DNA of 53,596 bases, from contig NZ_BBPQ01000037.1 of assembly GCF_000787855.1 (NCBI RefSeq), positions 1 to 53,596 of the forward strand, given 5' to 3'. Origin of the DNA: Streptacidiphilus anmyonensis. GTDB taxonomy: Bacteria > Actinomycetota > Actinomycetes > Streptomycetales > Streptomycetaceae. The translations under genes and the position numbers were made by a program. The notes beneath the pieces are model-generated. The model worked only from the letters and a program-made list of their open reading frames with translations, was not told the origin of the DNA and did not search any database. Shown here piece after piece: positions 1 to 8,922 of this stretch (the stretch's first letter is position 1; each line of letters opens with the position of its first letter).

Positions 1-4
1 ATCC

Positions 5-111
5 AGCTTAGCAGATCCGCCGGGCGGCTTTTCCGCTTCCCCGCTGGATAGTGGGGAGTCGCTTGTTCGCGACCTCCGTTACGTTAGCGCATTTCCCGGA
101 AACCGGGAAAT
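5..111 (-). promoter_or_regulatory. probable rRNA-operon upstream/promoter region, second part
   Basis: Read leftward, this stretch ends in a TAAGCT -10-like hexamer (positions 5-10), inside an ATCCAGC/GCTGGAT inverted repeat (1-7 with 43-49). It also holds a perfect 9-bp inverted repeat with an AAA spacer (91-111). No ORF is convincing here. Multiple tandem promoters ahead of a gene leaving the window suit an actinomycete rRNA operon leader. The rRNA itself is not in the window, so this is inference. Confidence 0.4.
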
Positions 112-283
112 CCGCCTCCGCTCGTCAATTCGCACGCCAAATAGAGCTCGCCTGGCTTCGGCAGACACCGATGCCTACGAGATCGATCAAGTGAGTGAAT
201 CAACTACGGGTGGTCACGTGTGGACTGGTGCGGCGGAGCGACGCTCCGTACGACGCATCTGTCCGATTCAGGCGACTCGACCA

Positions 284-312
284 ACATTAGCCCCTGCTTC
301 GGTGCTCGTCAA
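284..312 (-). promoter_or_regulatory. strong sigma-70-type promoter, probably of a leftward rRNA operon
   Basis: On the minus strand a TTGACG -35 (307-312) is followed after exactly 17 bases by TAATGT (284-289). This is much closer to consensus than most promoters in the window. It points left, out of the window, and sits just past the tyrS terminator. The downstream gene is not visible; an rRNA operon is the best guess because of the strong tandem promoters and absence of ORFs from 1 to 410. Confidence 0.5.
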
Positions 313-316
313 ACGC

Positions 317-351
317 GAATGGGGGAGATGCGGGTCACATCTCCCCCATTC
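317..351 (-). terminator. hairpin terminator downstream of tyrS
   Basis: A perfect 14-bp inverted repeat (317-330 with 338-351) with a 7-base loop lies about 60 bases past the tyrS stop. It separates tyrS from the promoter region to its left. There is no long T-run, as is usual in actinomycetes. Confidence 0.75.
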
Positions 352-410
352 AGGCGAATCTGCAGGTCAGGCCCGGCTCTCCGCCGATGTCTGACCGTGT
401 CGGCCTGGTG

Positions 411-1673
411 TCAGCCGACCAGCTCGATCGCGGCCAGGTTGCGCTTGCCGCGACGCAGGACGAGCCAGCGGCCGTGCAGCAGGTCGGCCGGCGAAGCCGT
501 CGCGGCCTCGTCCTCGACCTTCGTGTTGTTGACGTAGGCGCCGCCCTCGTTGATCGTGCGGCGGGCGGCCGAGCGACTGGCCGAAAGTCCGGTGGCGACG
601 AACAGGTCGACCAGTTCGCCGAGTTCACCCACTTGGGCGCTCGGAAGCTCGGCGACGGCCGCCGCGAGGGTCGGCGCGTCGAGCTCGCCGAGGTCGCCCT
701 GGCCGAAGAGGGCCTTGGACGCGGCCACCGCGCGATCGAGCTGGTCCTGGCCGTGAACGAGGACGGTCAGCTCCTCGGCGAGCGCGCGCTGGGCGGCGCG
801 CTTGAAGGGCGCCTCCTCCGTCATGCGCTCCAGTTCCTCGATCTCTTCGTGGGACTTGAAGCTGAAGATCCGCAGGAACTTGGAGATGTCGCGGTCGTCG
901 GCATTCAGCCAGAACTGGTAGAACGCGTACGGCGTGGTCAGCTCGGGGTCGAGCCAGACGGTGCCGGACTCGGTCTTGCCGAACTTGGTGCCGTCGGCCT
1001 TGGTGATCAGCGGCGTGGCCAGCGCGTGGGCGGACACGCCCTCGGCCTTGCGGATCAGGTCGGTGCCGGCGGTGAGGTTGCCCCACTGGTCGCTGCCGCC
1101 CGTCTGCAGCATGCAGCCGTACCGGCGGTGGAGCTCCAGGAAGTCCATGCCCTGGAGGACCTGGTAGCTGAACTCGGTGTAGCTGATGCCGGCCTCGGAG
1201 TTGAGGCGTCGGGCGACGGCCTCCTTGGCGATCATGTTGTTGACGCGGAAGTACTTGCCCACGTCACGCAGCAGGTTGATCGCCGACATGCCCGAGGTCC
1301 AGTCGAGGTTGTTGACCATCTGGGCGGCGTTCGGACCGTTGAAGTCGAGGAAGCGCTCGATCTGGCCACGCAGCCGGCCCACCCACTCGGCGACCGTCTC
1401 GGGGTCGTTGAGGACGCGCTCGGCGGTCGGCTTGGGGTCGCCGATCAGGCCGGTGGCGCCGCCGACGAGACCGAGGGGCTTGTTCCCGGCGAGCTGGATG
1501 CGCCGCATGGTGAGGATCTGCACCAGGTTGCCGAGGTGCAGGCTGACCGCAGTCGGGTCGAAGCCGCAATAGAAGGTGACCGGACCGTCCGCGAATGCCT
1601 TGCGCAGTGCGTCCTCGTCGGTGGACAGGGCCAGCAGGCCGCGCCACTTCAGTTCGTCGACGATGTCGGTCAC
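411..1673 (-). CDS. tyrS: tyrosyl-tRNA synthetase
   Basis: Charges tRNA-Tyr with tyrosine in the cytoplasm. The 420-residue product matches the usual bacterial TyrRS length. The class I HIGH motif appears as HLGN within YCGFDPTAVSLHLGN near residue 45, and the KMSKS equivalent is KFGKT. A C-terminal S4 RNA-binding domain (RRTINEGGAYVNN) follows. I chose GTG at 1673 because VTDIVDEL matches the family N-terminus and a GAGGA-type site lies upstream. The longer frame to 1787 adds 38 residues unlike the family. No T-box is evident in the leader. Confidence 0.95.
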   Translation of the reverse strand: MTDIVDELKWRGLLALSTDEDALRKAFADGPVTFYCGFDPTAVSLHLGNLVQILTMRRIQLAGNKPLGLVGGATGLIGDPKPTAERVLNDPETVAEWVGRLRGQIERFLDFNGPNAAQMVNNLDWTSGMSAINLLRDVGKYFRVNNMIAKEAVARRLNSEAGISYTEFSYQVLQGMDFLELHRRYGCMLQTGGSDQWGNLTAGTDLIRKAEGVSAHALATPLITKADGTKFGKTESGTVWLDPELTTPYAFYQFWLNADDRDISKFLRIFSFKSHEEIEELERMTEEAPFKRAAQRALAEELTVLVHGQDQLDRAVAASKALFGQGDLGELDAPTLAAAVAELPSAQVGELGELVDLFVATGLSASRSAARRTINEGGAYVNNTKVEDEAATASPADLLHGRWLVLRRGKRNLAAIELVG

Positions 1674-1955
1674 GGTCTCGTCTCTTCCTCGGGTCGTGCC
1701 GTCGGTCACCCGAAGGCCTGGTCGGCTACAGCCTCCCCGACCGGGCCCCTTCTTGGCCAATCCGGTCCAGATGCGGGACGGCCGCATGGGAGGGGGACGA
1801 ATGGTTCAAACACGAACCAATGTGATGGACCACATGAAGTGCACCGAAGCTGTCACAATGCCGGACTTCCGCTGGTGAGAGGCTTCGCGCTTCGGTACAC
1901 CGGTCTCGCCGCACGAGCGGTCCGTCGACGCGAGAGACGAGAAAGGCCTCCTCAC

Positions 1956-2810
1956 GTGACTCTAGGCAAGTTGAACCTGTTGGTCTGGATCTGGTTCGGA
2001 CTGATGAGTGCGGCATTCATGCCCCTGTGCCTGCTGGCGAGCCAGGTGCCAGGTCCGAACGCCGTGCACATCGTGCTCTATGTGTTCATCATCGGCGTTC
2101 TGTGGTGGGGCTCCTTCGGTTACGGGATGTACCTGTCGATGGCCGGGATGGGCAATGGCGACAAGCGACTGCTGAAGCGTGGCGTCCGCGGGACGGCCCG
2201 GATCCTCGCCGTGAAGGGGACCAACACCTACATCAACGGGCAGTCGGACTTCGGCTACAGCGGCCGTCGGGTCTACCGCTACACGCTCCAGGTGGAGCTG
2301 CCGGGTCGGCAGCCGTACGAGACGTACGTCAGCGTCGCGAGCCACCAGTTCCAGGAGGGTCAGACCGTCCAGGTGGCGGCCGCACCGCGCAACCACAAGC
2401 GGGTGGCGATCGACGCGGCCGCGAGTGCCCAGCAGCGGTCGGGCACCGGGTGGCAGGCGGGCGCGCCGCACACGGCTTCGGAGCTCAAGGCCCATCAGCT
2501 CAAGGCCCAGGAGCTCAAGGCTGCGCGGATCAAGGCCCAGCAGCGCAAGGCCGCGCAGCGGTCGGCTCCAGAGCGCACGCTCCCACAGCCCTTCGTCCCG
2601 GAGGACGCGGTCCCCCAGGACGCGGTCCCGCGCCAGAGTCGGCGCGGGGGTTCCGGTCACGGGAACGCGGGGCACCGTGACCAGGGGCACGGGGACGAGG
2701 GCGAGCGCCTGCGGCAGCTGTCCGAGCTGGGTCGGCTGCACAAGGAGGGCGTGCTGAGCGACGAGGAGTTCGCCACCGAGAAGGCGCGGATCCTGGGCTT
2801 CAGCTCCTGA
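1956..2810 (+). CDS. membrane protein with C-terminal SHOCT domain
   Basis: A 284-residue protein. Two hydrophobic segments at about residues 5-28 and 34-56 form a membrane hairpin. The middle resembles DUF3592-type extracytoplasmic domains (RYTLQVELPGRQPYETYVSV). A Lys/Gln/Ala-rich helical linker with repeated LKAxxLKA units follows. The end (LGRLHKEGVLSDEEFATEKARIL) is a SHOCT motif, which usually mediates oligomerisation. GTG at 1956 has AAAGG nine bases upstream. The open frame upstream to 387 is antisense to tyrS and not coding. Function unknown. Confidence 0.75.
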   Translation: MTLGKLNLLVWIWFGLMSAAFMPLCLLASQVPGPNAVHIVLYVFIIGVLWWGSFGYGMYLSMAGMGNGDKRLLKRGVRGTARILAVKGTNTYINGQSDFGYSGRRVYRYTLQVELPGRQPYETYVSVASHQFQEGQTVQVAAAPRNHKRVAIDAAASAQQRSGTGWQAGAPHTASELKAHQLKAQELKAARIKAQQRKAAQRSAPERTLPQPFVPEDAVPQDAVPRQSRRGGSGHGNAGHRDQGHGDEGERLRQLSELGRLHKEGVLSDEEFATEKARILGFSS

Positions 2811-2836
2811 TCCCGGTTCTCATTCGCCCATGGTCC

Positions 2837-3514
2837 TCATCCGCCGGCGCCGGACCGCCCCGCGCCGCCGTCCGTCCGGCTTCGGCGCGGGACGTGGCGA
2901 CGGTAGGGGCTGACCGTCGGGTCGCCGTCGAGCCAGAAGCGGTACGGGGTGTCCGCGCCCTGGGCGACGCCGGTGCGCGGGCCCTCGCGGATCAGCTCGG
3001 GGGCGGCGGGGGCGCCGGGCAGCAGGCGGAAGACGGAGCCCGGAAGGGGCTCGCCGTTCTGCTCGCGGGCGATGCCGAGGGCCTGGGTGAGCCGGGCCGG
3101 GCCCTGGGCGAGTTCGGTGTCGCGGCGGGCGGAGGGGCGCCGGTGGCGGGCCAGTTCGATGCCCTCGACGACCTCCCCGGCGCGCAGCAGAACGGCTCCG
3201 GCGGTGGTGCCGGGGCCGGTGACCAGGTTCATGCAGTAGTGCATGCCGTAGGTGAAGTAGACGTAGACGAAGCCGGGCGGCCCGAACATCACGGCGTTGC
3301 GCGCGGTGCGGCCCCGGTACGCGTGCGAGGCCGGGTCCTCCAGGCCCGTGTAGGCCTCGACCTCGGTGATCCGTACGGCGACGCGGCCGTCGGGCCGCTC
3401 GCTGACCAGGATCCGGCCGAGCAGGTCGGGCGCGACGGCAGGCGAGGGCCGGTCGAGGAAGCGCGGGTCGGCGGGGTCGAGCGGTTCCTGTGTGGCGGGG
3501 TGCGGCTGGGTCAC
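2837..3514 (-). CDS. 3-methyladenine DNA glycosylase (AAG/MPG family)
   Basis: Excises alkylated purines in base excision repair. The 225-residue protein has the family core [20 protein letters not shown], holding the catalytic Glu and the Tyr/His base-flipping pocket, followed by [22 protein letters not shown] late [12 protein letters not shown] segment is also typical. The start GTG lies 6 bases after a TAATCT -10 hexamer (3521-3526) with no ribosome-binding site, so the mRNA is probably leaderless. The adjacent rightward PEBP gene begins only 56 bases away. Confidence 0.9.
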   Translation of the reverse strand: MTQPHPATQEPLDPADPRFLDRPSPAVAPDLLGRILVSERPDGRVAVRITEVEAYTGLEDPASHAYRGRTARNAVMFGPPGFVYVYFTYGMHYCMNLVTGPGTTAGAVLLRAGEVVEGIELARHRRPSARRDTELAQGPARLTQALGIAREQNGEPLPGSVFRLLPGAPAAPELIREGPRTGVAQGADTPYRFWLDGDPTVSPYRRHVPRRSRTDGGAGRSGAGG

Positions 3515-3570
3515 ACGGCGAGATTAGGCTGATCGCCAGAGTTCTGCAGCGTCCCAAGGAGAGTGACGAC

Positions 3571-4101
3571 ATGTCGGAGCCCAAACGGCGCCCGCTCCCC
3601 CACGACTTCCACCCGCCCGTGGCCGAGTTCACGGTGACCAGTGACGACCTGACCGACGGAGGCGTGCTGCCCGACGCGCACGTGTTCGCCGCCGGGAACA
3701 CGTCCCCGCAACTGCGCTGGTCCGGCTTTCCGGCCGGGACCAAGAGCTTCGCGGTGAGCTGCTACGACCCGGACGCGCCGACCGGCAGCGGCTTCTGGCA
3801 CTGGTCGGTCTTCGACATCCCGGCCGACGTCACCGAGCTGCCGGCCGGTGCGGGCACGGGTTCCTTCAAGGGGCTGCCCGCGGGCGCCATCCAGGTGCGC
3901 AACGACTACGGCACCCGCGACTTCGGCGGCGCCGCCCCGCCGCCCGGGGACGGGGAGCACCGCTACGTGTTCACCGTCTACGCCGTGGACCAGGAGAAGC
4001 TGGGCCCGGACGCGGACGCCACGCCCGCCGTGGTCGGCTTCAACCTGCGCTTCCACGCGCTCGGCCGGGCGCAGCTGATCGCGACCTACGAGCACCCGTA
4101 G
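3571..4101 (+). CDS. YbhB/YbcL family phosphatidylethanolamine-binding-like protein
   Basis: A 176-residue cytoplasmic protein of the PEBP/RKIP fold. The signature DPDAP motif ([22 protein letters not shown]) is present, as are the later GxR-type residues of the anion-binding pocket ([24 protein letters not shown]). ATG at 3571 has a strong AAGGAGAG site 7-14 bases upstream; the frame open to 3490 overlaps the divergent gene and has no such site. Ligand unknown in bacteria. Confidence 0.9.
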   Translation: MSEPKRRPLPHDFHPPVAEFTVTSDDLTDGGVLPDAHVFAAGNTSPQLRWSGFPAGTKSFAVSCYDPDAPTGSGFWHWSVFDIPADVTELPAGAGTGSFKGLPAGAIQVRNDYGTRDFGGAAPPPGDGEHRYVFTVYAVDQEKLGPDADATPAVVGFNLRFHALGRAQLIATYEHP

Positions 4102-4302
4102 GACCGGTGGGGCCCCGTTCGGTTCCGCGGCCGTACGCCCCGCCGCCGTACGCCCCGGCGCCCTTCACGTCGCCCCCGTAACGGCTGGCCAGGCTTAACC
4201 CCGAAGCCACCGAAATTACGTTGTCCCGGCATCCGGCCGCCCCGCACAGTGGACCCACCGTCCAGCTGGGGCGGGCCGGGAGTCGGAGGCAGGTGGCTGA
4301 GG

Positions 4303-4857
4303 ATGCGTAAGACGCTGGTGCTCAACGCGACGTACGAGCCGCTGGCGGCGGTGACGCTGCAGCGCGCCGTGGTGCTGGTACTCCAGGACAAGGCCGTGGT
4401 CGAGCGGTCCCATCCCCAACGCAGGGTGCGCGGCAGCTCGGTGGAGATACCGCTGCCACGGGTGGTGCGGCTGAAACGCTACGTCCGGGTGCCGTTCCGA
4501 CAACGGGCGACCTGGTCGCGGCGCGGGGTGCTGGCGCGGGACGGCTTCCGTTGCGCGTACTGCGGCAAGCGTGCGACGACCGTCGACCACGTGGTGCCGC
4601 GCTCGCACGGCGGCCAGGACACGTGGCTGAACACGGTCGCGGCCTGTGCGGCGGACAACCACCGCAAGGCGAACCGGACGCCGGAGCAGGCCGGGATGCG
4701 GCTGCTGCGCCGCCCGTTCGAGCCGACGCCGGACGCGGCCCTGGTGGCCGCCCTGGGCCTGGACAGCTCGGACCTGAACGCCGGCTACCTGAGCGGCGGA
4801 GGCGTCGGGGCGCGGGGCGTCGACCCGGGCTTCTACGACCTGGCCGCGGCGGGCTGA
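4303..4857 (+). CDS. HNH endonuclease
   Basis: A 184-residue protein of the actinobacterial HNH family that begins with MRKTLVLNATYEPL. The HNH core reads CAYCGKRATTVDHVVPRSHGGQDTWLN: a CxxC knuckle, the DH catalytic pair and a late Asn. The distal second metal Cys pair seen in some relatives is reduced to a single Cys (ACAADN). ATG at 4303 fits the family start; an upstream ATG at 4249 would add 18 unconserved residues. The 200-base gap on its left shows no clear signal. Cellular role unknown, probably housekeeping because the family is conserved in Streptomyces. Confidence 0.85.
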   Translation: MRKTLVLNATYEPLAAVTLQRAVVLVLQDKAVVERSHPQRRVRGSSVEIPLPRVVRLKRYVRVPFRQRATWSRRGVLARDGFRCAYCGKRATTVDHVVPRSHGGQDTWLNTVAACAADNHRKANRTPEQAGMRLLRRPFEPTPDAALVAALGLDSSDLNAGYLSGGGVGARGVDPGFYDLAAAG

Positions 4858-4922
4858 GCGGCGCCGACCGGCCTGGACCGGGCTGAACCGGGCGTCCTGC
4901 TGCGCGCGTGCTGGGCGCTGAC

Positions 4923-6944
4923 TCAGTGGGCCGCGGTCCAGGCGGTCGCGGAGGTGTTGTAGCTGCCGGTGAACTCCGGCAGCGCCACCACCAGACTGCC
5001 GCGCAGCAGGACGCGCCCGGAGCCGAGCAGTGAGCCGGTGCCCTGGGGGAAGGTCCCGCCGACGGTCTCGGTGCCGGAGGTGAGGTCGAAGTTGCTGAGC
5101 CGGGCCGGTTGACCGATGCGCTCGTCGGTGGCGACCACCGCTGCGGAGCCGTCGACGCCGACCGGCACGGCGACGCCCTTCTCGTGGGCGGTGGTGCGCC
5201 ACAGCTCCTTGCCGCTGACAAGGCTGTAGGCGGCGACGATGGTGGGCCCGGAGGCGGCGTTCGCCGACTGCGGCGGGGGGTTGACGGCGGCGACCATGGT
5301 GGTGCCGGAGAAGAAGAGCGCCGGGTCGGGGTCGAAGCTGCCGTGCGTGGAGTCGAGGGTTCCGCCGGTCTGGGAGACGGGGATCGTCGCCTGGCTGTCG
5401 CCCTTGTCCGAGAAGGACAGGATGGTGTCCTGGGTGGGGTCGGTCATGTGGACGCTGACCACGGCGGGCTCGGCCGAGAGCACCGTGTAGGAGGAGGCGG
5501 TCTGCGGCAGCCCGCGCCACCAGCGCAGTTTGCCCGCGGCCGGGTCGAGCGAGATGACCTGCTGCTTGGGGCTGGTGTCGGCGCAGGTGCTCTGGAGCAG
5601 TAGTGAGGTGCCGTCGCCGTTGCCGGCGAGGGCGCAGTACTTGCCGGGCCCCGCGTAGGTCCACTGCTGTTTGCCCGCGGCCGTGTCGTAGCCGACGGCG
5701 GCGCTGTCGGAGACGGCGACGACGCGGGTGTCGGTCACCATGACCGAGGCGCCGAAGCCGCTGCCGCCGCTGGAGGGCAGCTGCGCCTTCCACTTGGTCT
5801 GGCCGGTGGAGGTGTCGACGGCGGAGAGCAGGTCGCAGGCCTGACCGGTGCCGGGCTTGGACTGGAAGACCACCGCGCCGACGCCCGCGGAGTTGACGTC
5901 CGGCGACATGGCGCACGGCACGGCGCCCGAGCTGGGCGCGCTGACGGCCCACAGCTTGTGCCCGTCCGTGGCGGAGTAGGCGGTGACTCCTTCGCCGTCG
6001 CCGCGCACGACGGCGGCGCTGGTGACCCAGGCGCCGAGCAGTCCGTCGTTGCCGGTTCCGCTGCCGCCGCCGCTGCTGCTCGCGGTGGTGGCGCCCGGGG
6101 CGGCGGGTGCGGCCCACGCCTTGCTGTGGTTGACGCCGATGTCGGCCTGGTTCTGCGTGGCGGCGCCGTTGCCCGAGCGCGCGCCGCCCGAGCCTCCGCC
6201 CGCGAGGACGTAGCCGCCGCCGGCGAGGATCAGCAGCGCGCCGCCGCCGACGGCGAGGCGGGTGAGGTAGCTCTTGCGGTTCACGCCCGGTCCGCGGCCG
6301 AGCGCCGCGTCGACGAAGCGGTCCTTCAGCCCGCCCGCGGGCGGTTCCTCCGCGCGCCCGACGGCGGTGGACCCGGCCGGGAGGGGTTCCTCGTCCGGGA
6401 TCGACTCCTGCTCGGGCGCTGACGCCTGCGCGGGGACGATCGGGTCGGCGGCCGAGGGGTCCGCGTAGTACGCCTGCTCGGACGACGGGTCGTACGCCTG
6501 CTGGAACTGAGGGTCGGCGTACTGCTGCACGTACTGCGGGTCGTAGTAACCCTGCGGGGCCGGCTGTCCGGTCTGGTCGTAGCCGTACGCCTGCTGCTCG
6601 TAGCCGGTCTGCTGCTCGTAGCCGGTCTGCTGCTGGTACGGCTGCGCGTAGACCTGCTGCCCGTAGCCGGAGGACGGGTCGTACGGCTGCTGGTACTGCT
6701 GCGGGTAGCCGTAGCCGGACGGGTCGTAGCCCTGGGCGCCGTAGTTCTGGCCGTCGGTGCTCTGGCCGGAGTAGTTCTGGCCGTCGTAGCTCTGGCTCTC
6801 GTAGCTCTGGCTGGAATAGTCGCCGTAGGAGTTGTAGTCGTACGACTGCTCACCGTGCTGACCGTAGGACTCGTACGGCTGTTGCTGCGGCTGCTGCCAG
6901 TACTGCTGCTCCTGACCGTTACCGGCCTCGTCTGCTCGTTCCAT
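4923..6944 (-). CDS. PQQ-like beta-propeller membrane protein with Tyr/Gln-rich N-terminus
   Basis: A 673-residue protein. Residues about 10-160 are a low-complexity Tyr/Gln/Ser/Gly tract with repeated SYxxQ and GYEQQ units. A single membrane segment lies at about 228-248 (LAVGGGALLILAGGGYVLAGG). Residues about 300-670 contain the W-rich blades of a PQQ/PQQ-like propeller, for example GKQQWTYAGP, AGKLRWWRGL and GKELWRTTA. The low-complexity part should be cytoplasmic and the propeller external. A GGGAG site precedes ATG 6944. It is last in a leftward run of five genes. No catalytic residues are recognised; a scaffold or sensor role is a guess. Confidence 0.8.
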   Translation of the reverse strand: MERADEAGNGQEQQYWQQPQQQPYESYGQHGEQSYDYNSYGDYSSQSYESQSYDGQNYSGQSTDGQNYGAQGYDPSGYGYPQQYQQPYDPSSGYGQQVYAQPYQQQTGYEQQTGYEQQAYGYDQTGQPAPQGYYDPQYVQQYADPQFQQAYDPSSEQAYYADPSAADPIVPAQASAPEQESIPDEEPLPAGSTAVGRAEEPPAGGLKDRFVDAALGRGPGVNRKSYLTRLAVGGGALLILAGGGYVLAGGGSGGARSGNGAATQNQADIGVNHSKAWAAPAAPGATTASSSGGGSGTGNDGLLGAWVTSAAVVRGDGEGVTAYSATDGHKLWAVSAPSSGAVPCAMSPDVNSAGVGAVVFQSKPGTGQACDLLSAVDTSTGQTKWKAQLPSSGGSGFGASVMVTDTRVVAVSDSAAVGYDTAAGKQQWTYAGPGKYCALAGNGDGTSLLLQSTCADTSPKQQVISLDPAAGKLRWWRGLPQTASSYTVLSAEPAVVSVHMTDPTQDTILSFSDKGDSQATIPVSQTGGTLDSTHGSFDPDPALFFSGTTMVAAVNPPPQSANAASGPTIVAAYSLVSGKELWRTTAHEKGVAVPVGVDGSAAVVATDERIGQPARLSNFDLTSGTETVGGTFPQGTGSLLGSGRVLLRGSLVVALPEFTGSYNTSATAWTAAH

Positions 6945-6988
6945 GGCTGTCGAACCACTCCCGCCTGCCCGATGCGCGAGTCAGCATC

Positions 6989-7297
6989 TCATGCCTCTGC
7001 CGCCGCGGCGGCATCGATGAACGCGGCGAGCGTGAGATCGAGCGCGGTGAGACCGCCCGCGGAGTGGGTCGACAGGGTGAAGTGGAGGGTGCGCCAGCGG
7101 ATGTCGATGTCCGGGTGGTGGTCCATCGCCTCGGCCTTCTCGGCGACGGCGTCGACGATGCGGATCGCCGCCGGGAAGTCCTTGGCCTTGACGGTTCGCC
7201 GGATCGAGTCCCCCTCGCGCTGCCACTCGGGCAGGGCGAGGAGGCCGGTCGTGATCTGCTCGTCGCTGAGAAGGTCGCGGGTGCCCATGGGCAGCAC
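6989..7297 (-). CDS. 4a-hydroxytetrahydrobiopterin dehydratase (pterin-4a-carbinolamine dehydratase)
   Basis: About 102 residues, normal for the PCD family. The signature AMDHHPDIDIRWRTLHFTLSTH contains the HHPD motif and the later His, and EWQREGDSI precedes it. It dehydrates 4a-hydroxytetrahydropterin after aromatic amino acid hydroxylation; many bacterial members have no partner hydroxylase nearby, as here. The start is uncertain: GTG 7297 has GGAG only four bases away, ATG 7288 has it 13 away. It lies 27 bases from the SPFH gene in the same direction. Confidence 0.85.
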   Translation of the reverse strand: MLPMGTRDLLSDEQITTGLLALPEWQREGDSIRRTVKAKDFPAAIRIVDAVAEKAEAMDHHPDIDIRWRTLHFTLSTHSAGGLTALDLTLAAFIDAAAAAEA

Positions 7298-7324
7298 GCT
7301 ACTCCGGGACGCGACGCGAACCCG

Positions 7325-8302
7325 TCATTCCGGGTCGAGTTCGGGGCGCTCGGTGCGTCGGTCCACGCCGGGGCTGCCGTTGGCGGCCTTGACGCCCGCG
7401 TCGGCCGGGCCCGGGGAGCCGGGGATCTTGGGGGCCAGGCCCTGGAACGCGCCGCCGACGCCCTTGATCGCGTCGCTGACCTCGCTCGGGATGATCCAGA
7501 GCTTGTTGGCGTCGCCCTGGGCCATCTGCGGCAGGGTCTCCAGGTACTTGTAGGCGAGCACCTTCTGGTCGGCGTCGCCGGAGTGGATCGCCTCGAAGAC
7601 GGTGCGGATGGCGGCCGCCTCACCGTCGGCGCGCAGGACCGCGGCCTGCGCCTCACCCTCGGCCTTGAGCACGTCGGCCTGCTTCTGGCCCTCGGCCTTG
7701 AGGATCGCGGACTGCCGCTCACCCTCGGCCTGGAGGATCGCGGCGCGCTTGTCACGGTCGGCGCGCATCTGCTTCTCCATCGAGTCCTGGATGGAGGTCG
7801 GCGGCTCGATCGCCTTCAGCTCGACGCGGTTGACCCGGATGCCCCACTTGCCGGTGGCCTCGTCGAGCACGCCGCGCAGGCCGGCGTTGATGGTCTCGCG
7901 GGAGGTGAGGGTGGACTCCAGGTCCATGGAGCCGATGATGTTGCGCAGCGTGGTGATGGTCAGCTGCTCGATGGCCTGGAGGTAGCTCTGCACCTCGTAG
8001 GTGGCCGCGCGCGGGTCGGTGACCTGGAAGTAGATGACAGTGTCGATGTTGACCACCAGGTTGTCCTGGGTGATCACCGGCTGCGGTGGGAAGGGCTGGA
8101 CCTGCTCGCGCAGGTCGAGCCGGTTGCGGATGGTGTCGATGAACGGCACCACGATGTTGAGCCCCGCGTTCAGGGTGCGCGTGTAGCGGCCGAAGCGCTC
8201 CACGATCGCCGCCTGCGCCTGCGGGATCACCTGGATCGTCCGCAGCAGCATGACGAAGACGAGCACCGCCACCAGGACGAGGACGATGATGACGGTACCC
8301 AC
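7325..8302 (-). CDS. SPFH domain (stomatin/prohibitin) membrane protein, QmcA-like
   Basis: A 325-residue protein with an N-terminal anchor (residues 2-20) and an SPFH/band-7 domain (VIPQAQAAIVERFGRYTRTL onward). The C-terminal coiled coil has AEGE repeats of about 11 residues (ILQAEGERQSAILKAEGQKQ). It should form a membrane-bound oligomeric ring or scaffold associated with lipid microdomains. GTG 8302 has GGGAG five to six bases upstream. The NfeD gene just upstream is its standard operon partner, which supports the call. Confidence 0.9.
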   Translation of the reverse strand: MGTVIIVLVLVAVLVFVMLLRTIQVIPQAQAAIVERFGRYTRTLNAGLNIVVPFIDTIRNRLDLREQVQPFPPQPVITQDNLVVNIDTVIYFQVTDPRAATYEVQSYLQAIEQLTITTLRNIIGSMDLESTLTSRETINAGLRGVLDEATGKWGIRVNRVELKAIEPPTSIQDSMEKQMRADRDKRAAILQAEGERQSAILKAEGQKQADVLKAEGEAQAAVLRADGEAAAIRTVFEAIHSGDADQKVLAYKYLETLPQMAQGDANKLWIIPSEVSDAIKGVGGAFQGLAPKIPGSPGPADAGVKAANGSPGVDRRTERPELDPE

Positions 8303-8414
8303 GGGGACTCCCTCGACAGACCCAGACGTTTTTGATGCTGTGTTGACTTGCCTACCCAGGGCTCGAGCCGACGACTCGAAGCGCCTCGGAGAACCCTTCG
8401 CAGAACACGGTGCG

Positions 8415-8846
8415 TCAGAGGACCACGGCGGTCGCGCCGTCGATCTCGGCGACGCTGACCTTCTCCCCCGGTTCGAAGACCTGTCCGGCCGCGAGCGCGC
8501 GGGCCGACCAGATCTCTCCCTTGAGCTTGATCCGGCCGTCGTTCTCGTCGACGCGTTCCAGGACCACGGCCTCCACGCCCTTCAGCGCCTCGATCCCGTG
8601 CCGGACCGACGCGGCCTCGCGTCGTTGGCGTCTGGTGATCGGACGGACCAGCACCAGGAGCGCGAGCGTCGTGGCGAGGAACACGACGAACTGCAGCACG
8701 ATCCCGCCGCCCAGCCCGGCCGTCAGCGCCGCGGCACTGGCGCCGATCCCGAACATGACGAACTCGAGCAGCGCCGTGTGCACCACAGGGGCGCACAGCA
8801 GCACCGCGACCAGTAGCCACCATGCCCAACTCTCCACAGAGGCCAT
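8415..8846 (-). CDS. NfeD family membrane protein
   Basis: A 143-residue short-form NfeD protein. Three or so hydrophobic segments cover residues 5-70, followed by a soluble OB-fold (GVEAVVLERVDENDGRIKLKGEIWSARAL ... GEKVSVAEIDGATAVV). Short NfeD proteins pair with the downstream SPFH protein; the gap to it is 112 bases and the direction is the same. No clear ribosome-binding site precedes ATG 8846. Confidence 0.88.
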   Translation of the reverse strand: MASVESWAWWLLVAVLLCAPVVHTALLEFVMFGIGASAAALTAGLGGGIVLQFVVFLATTLALLVLVRPITRRQRREAASVRHGIEALKGVEAVVLERVDENDGRIKLKGEIWSARALAAGQVFEPGEKVSVAEIDGATAVVL

Positions 8847-8922
8847 GGTAGTTGCGCAGGTGGCTCCCCGTCAGTGAACAGCGGCAAAGATCATTACAAG
8901 CAGATCAACACTCGAGCGTCGC

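Noticed and set aside
1820-1840. TGTGATGGACCACA dyad before the SHOCT gene
   Set aside because: Only four bases per arm pair, so it is within chance.
387-1955. Long rightward frame joined to the SHOCT gene
   Set aside because: It is antisense to tyrS and has no family likeness; only the part from 1956 looks coding.
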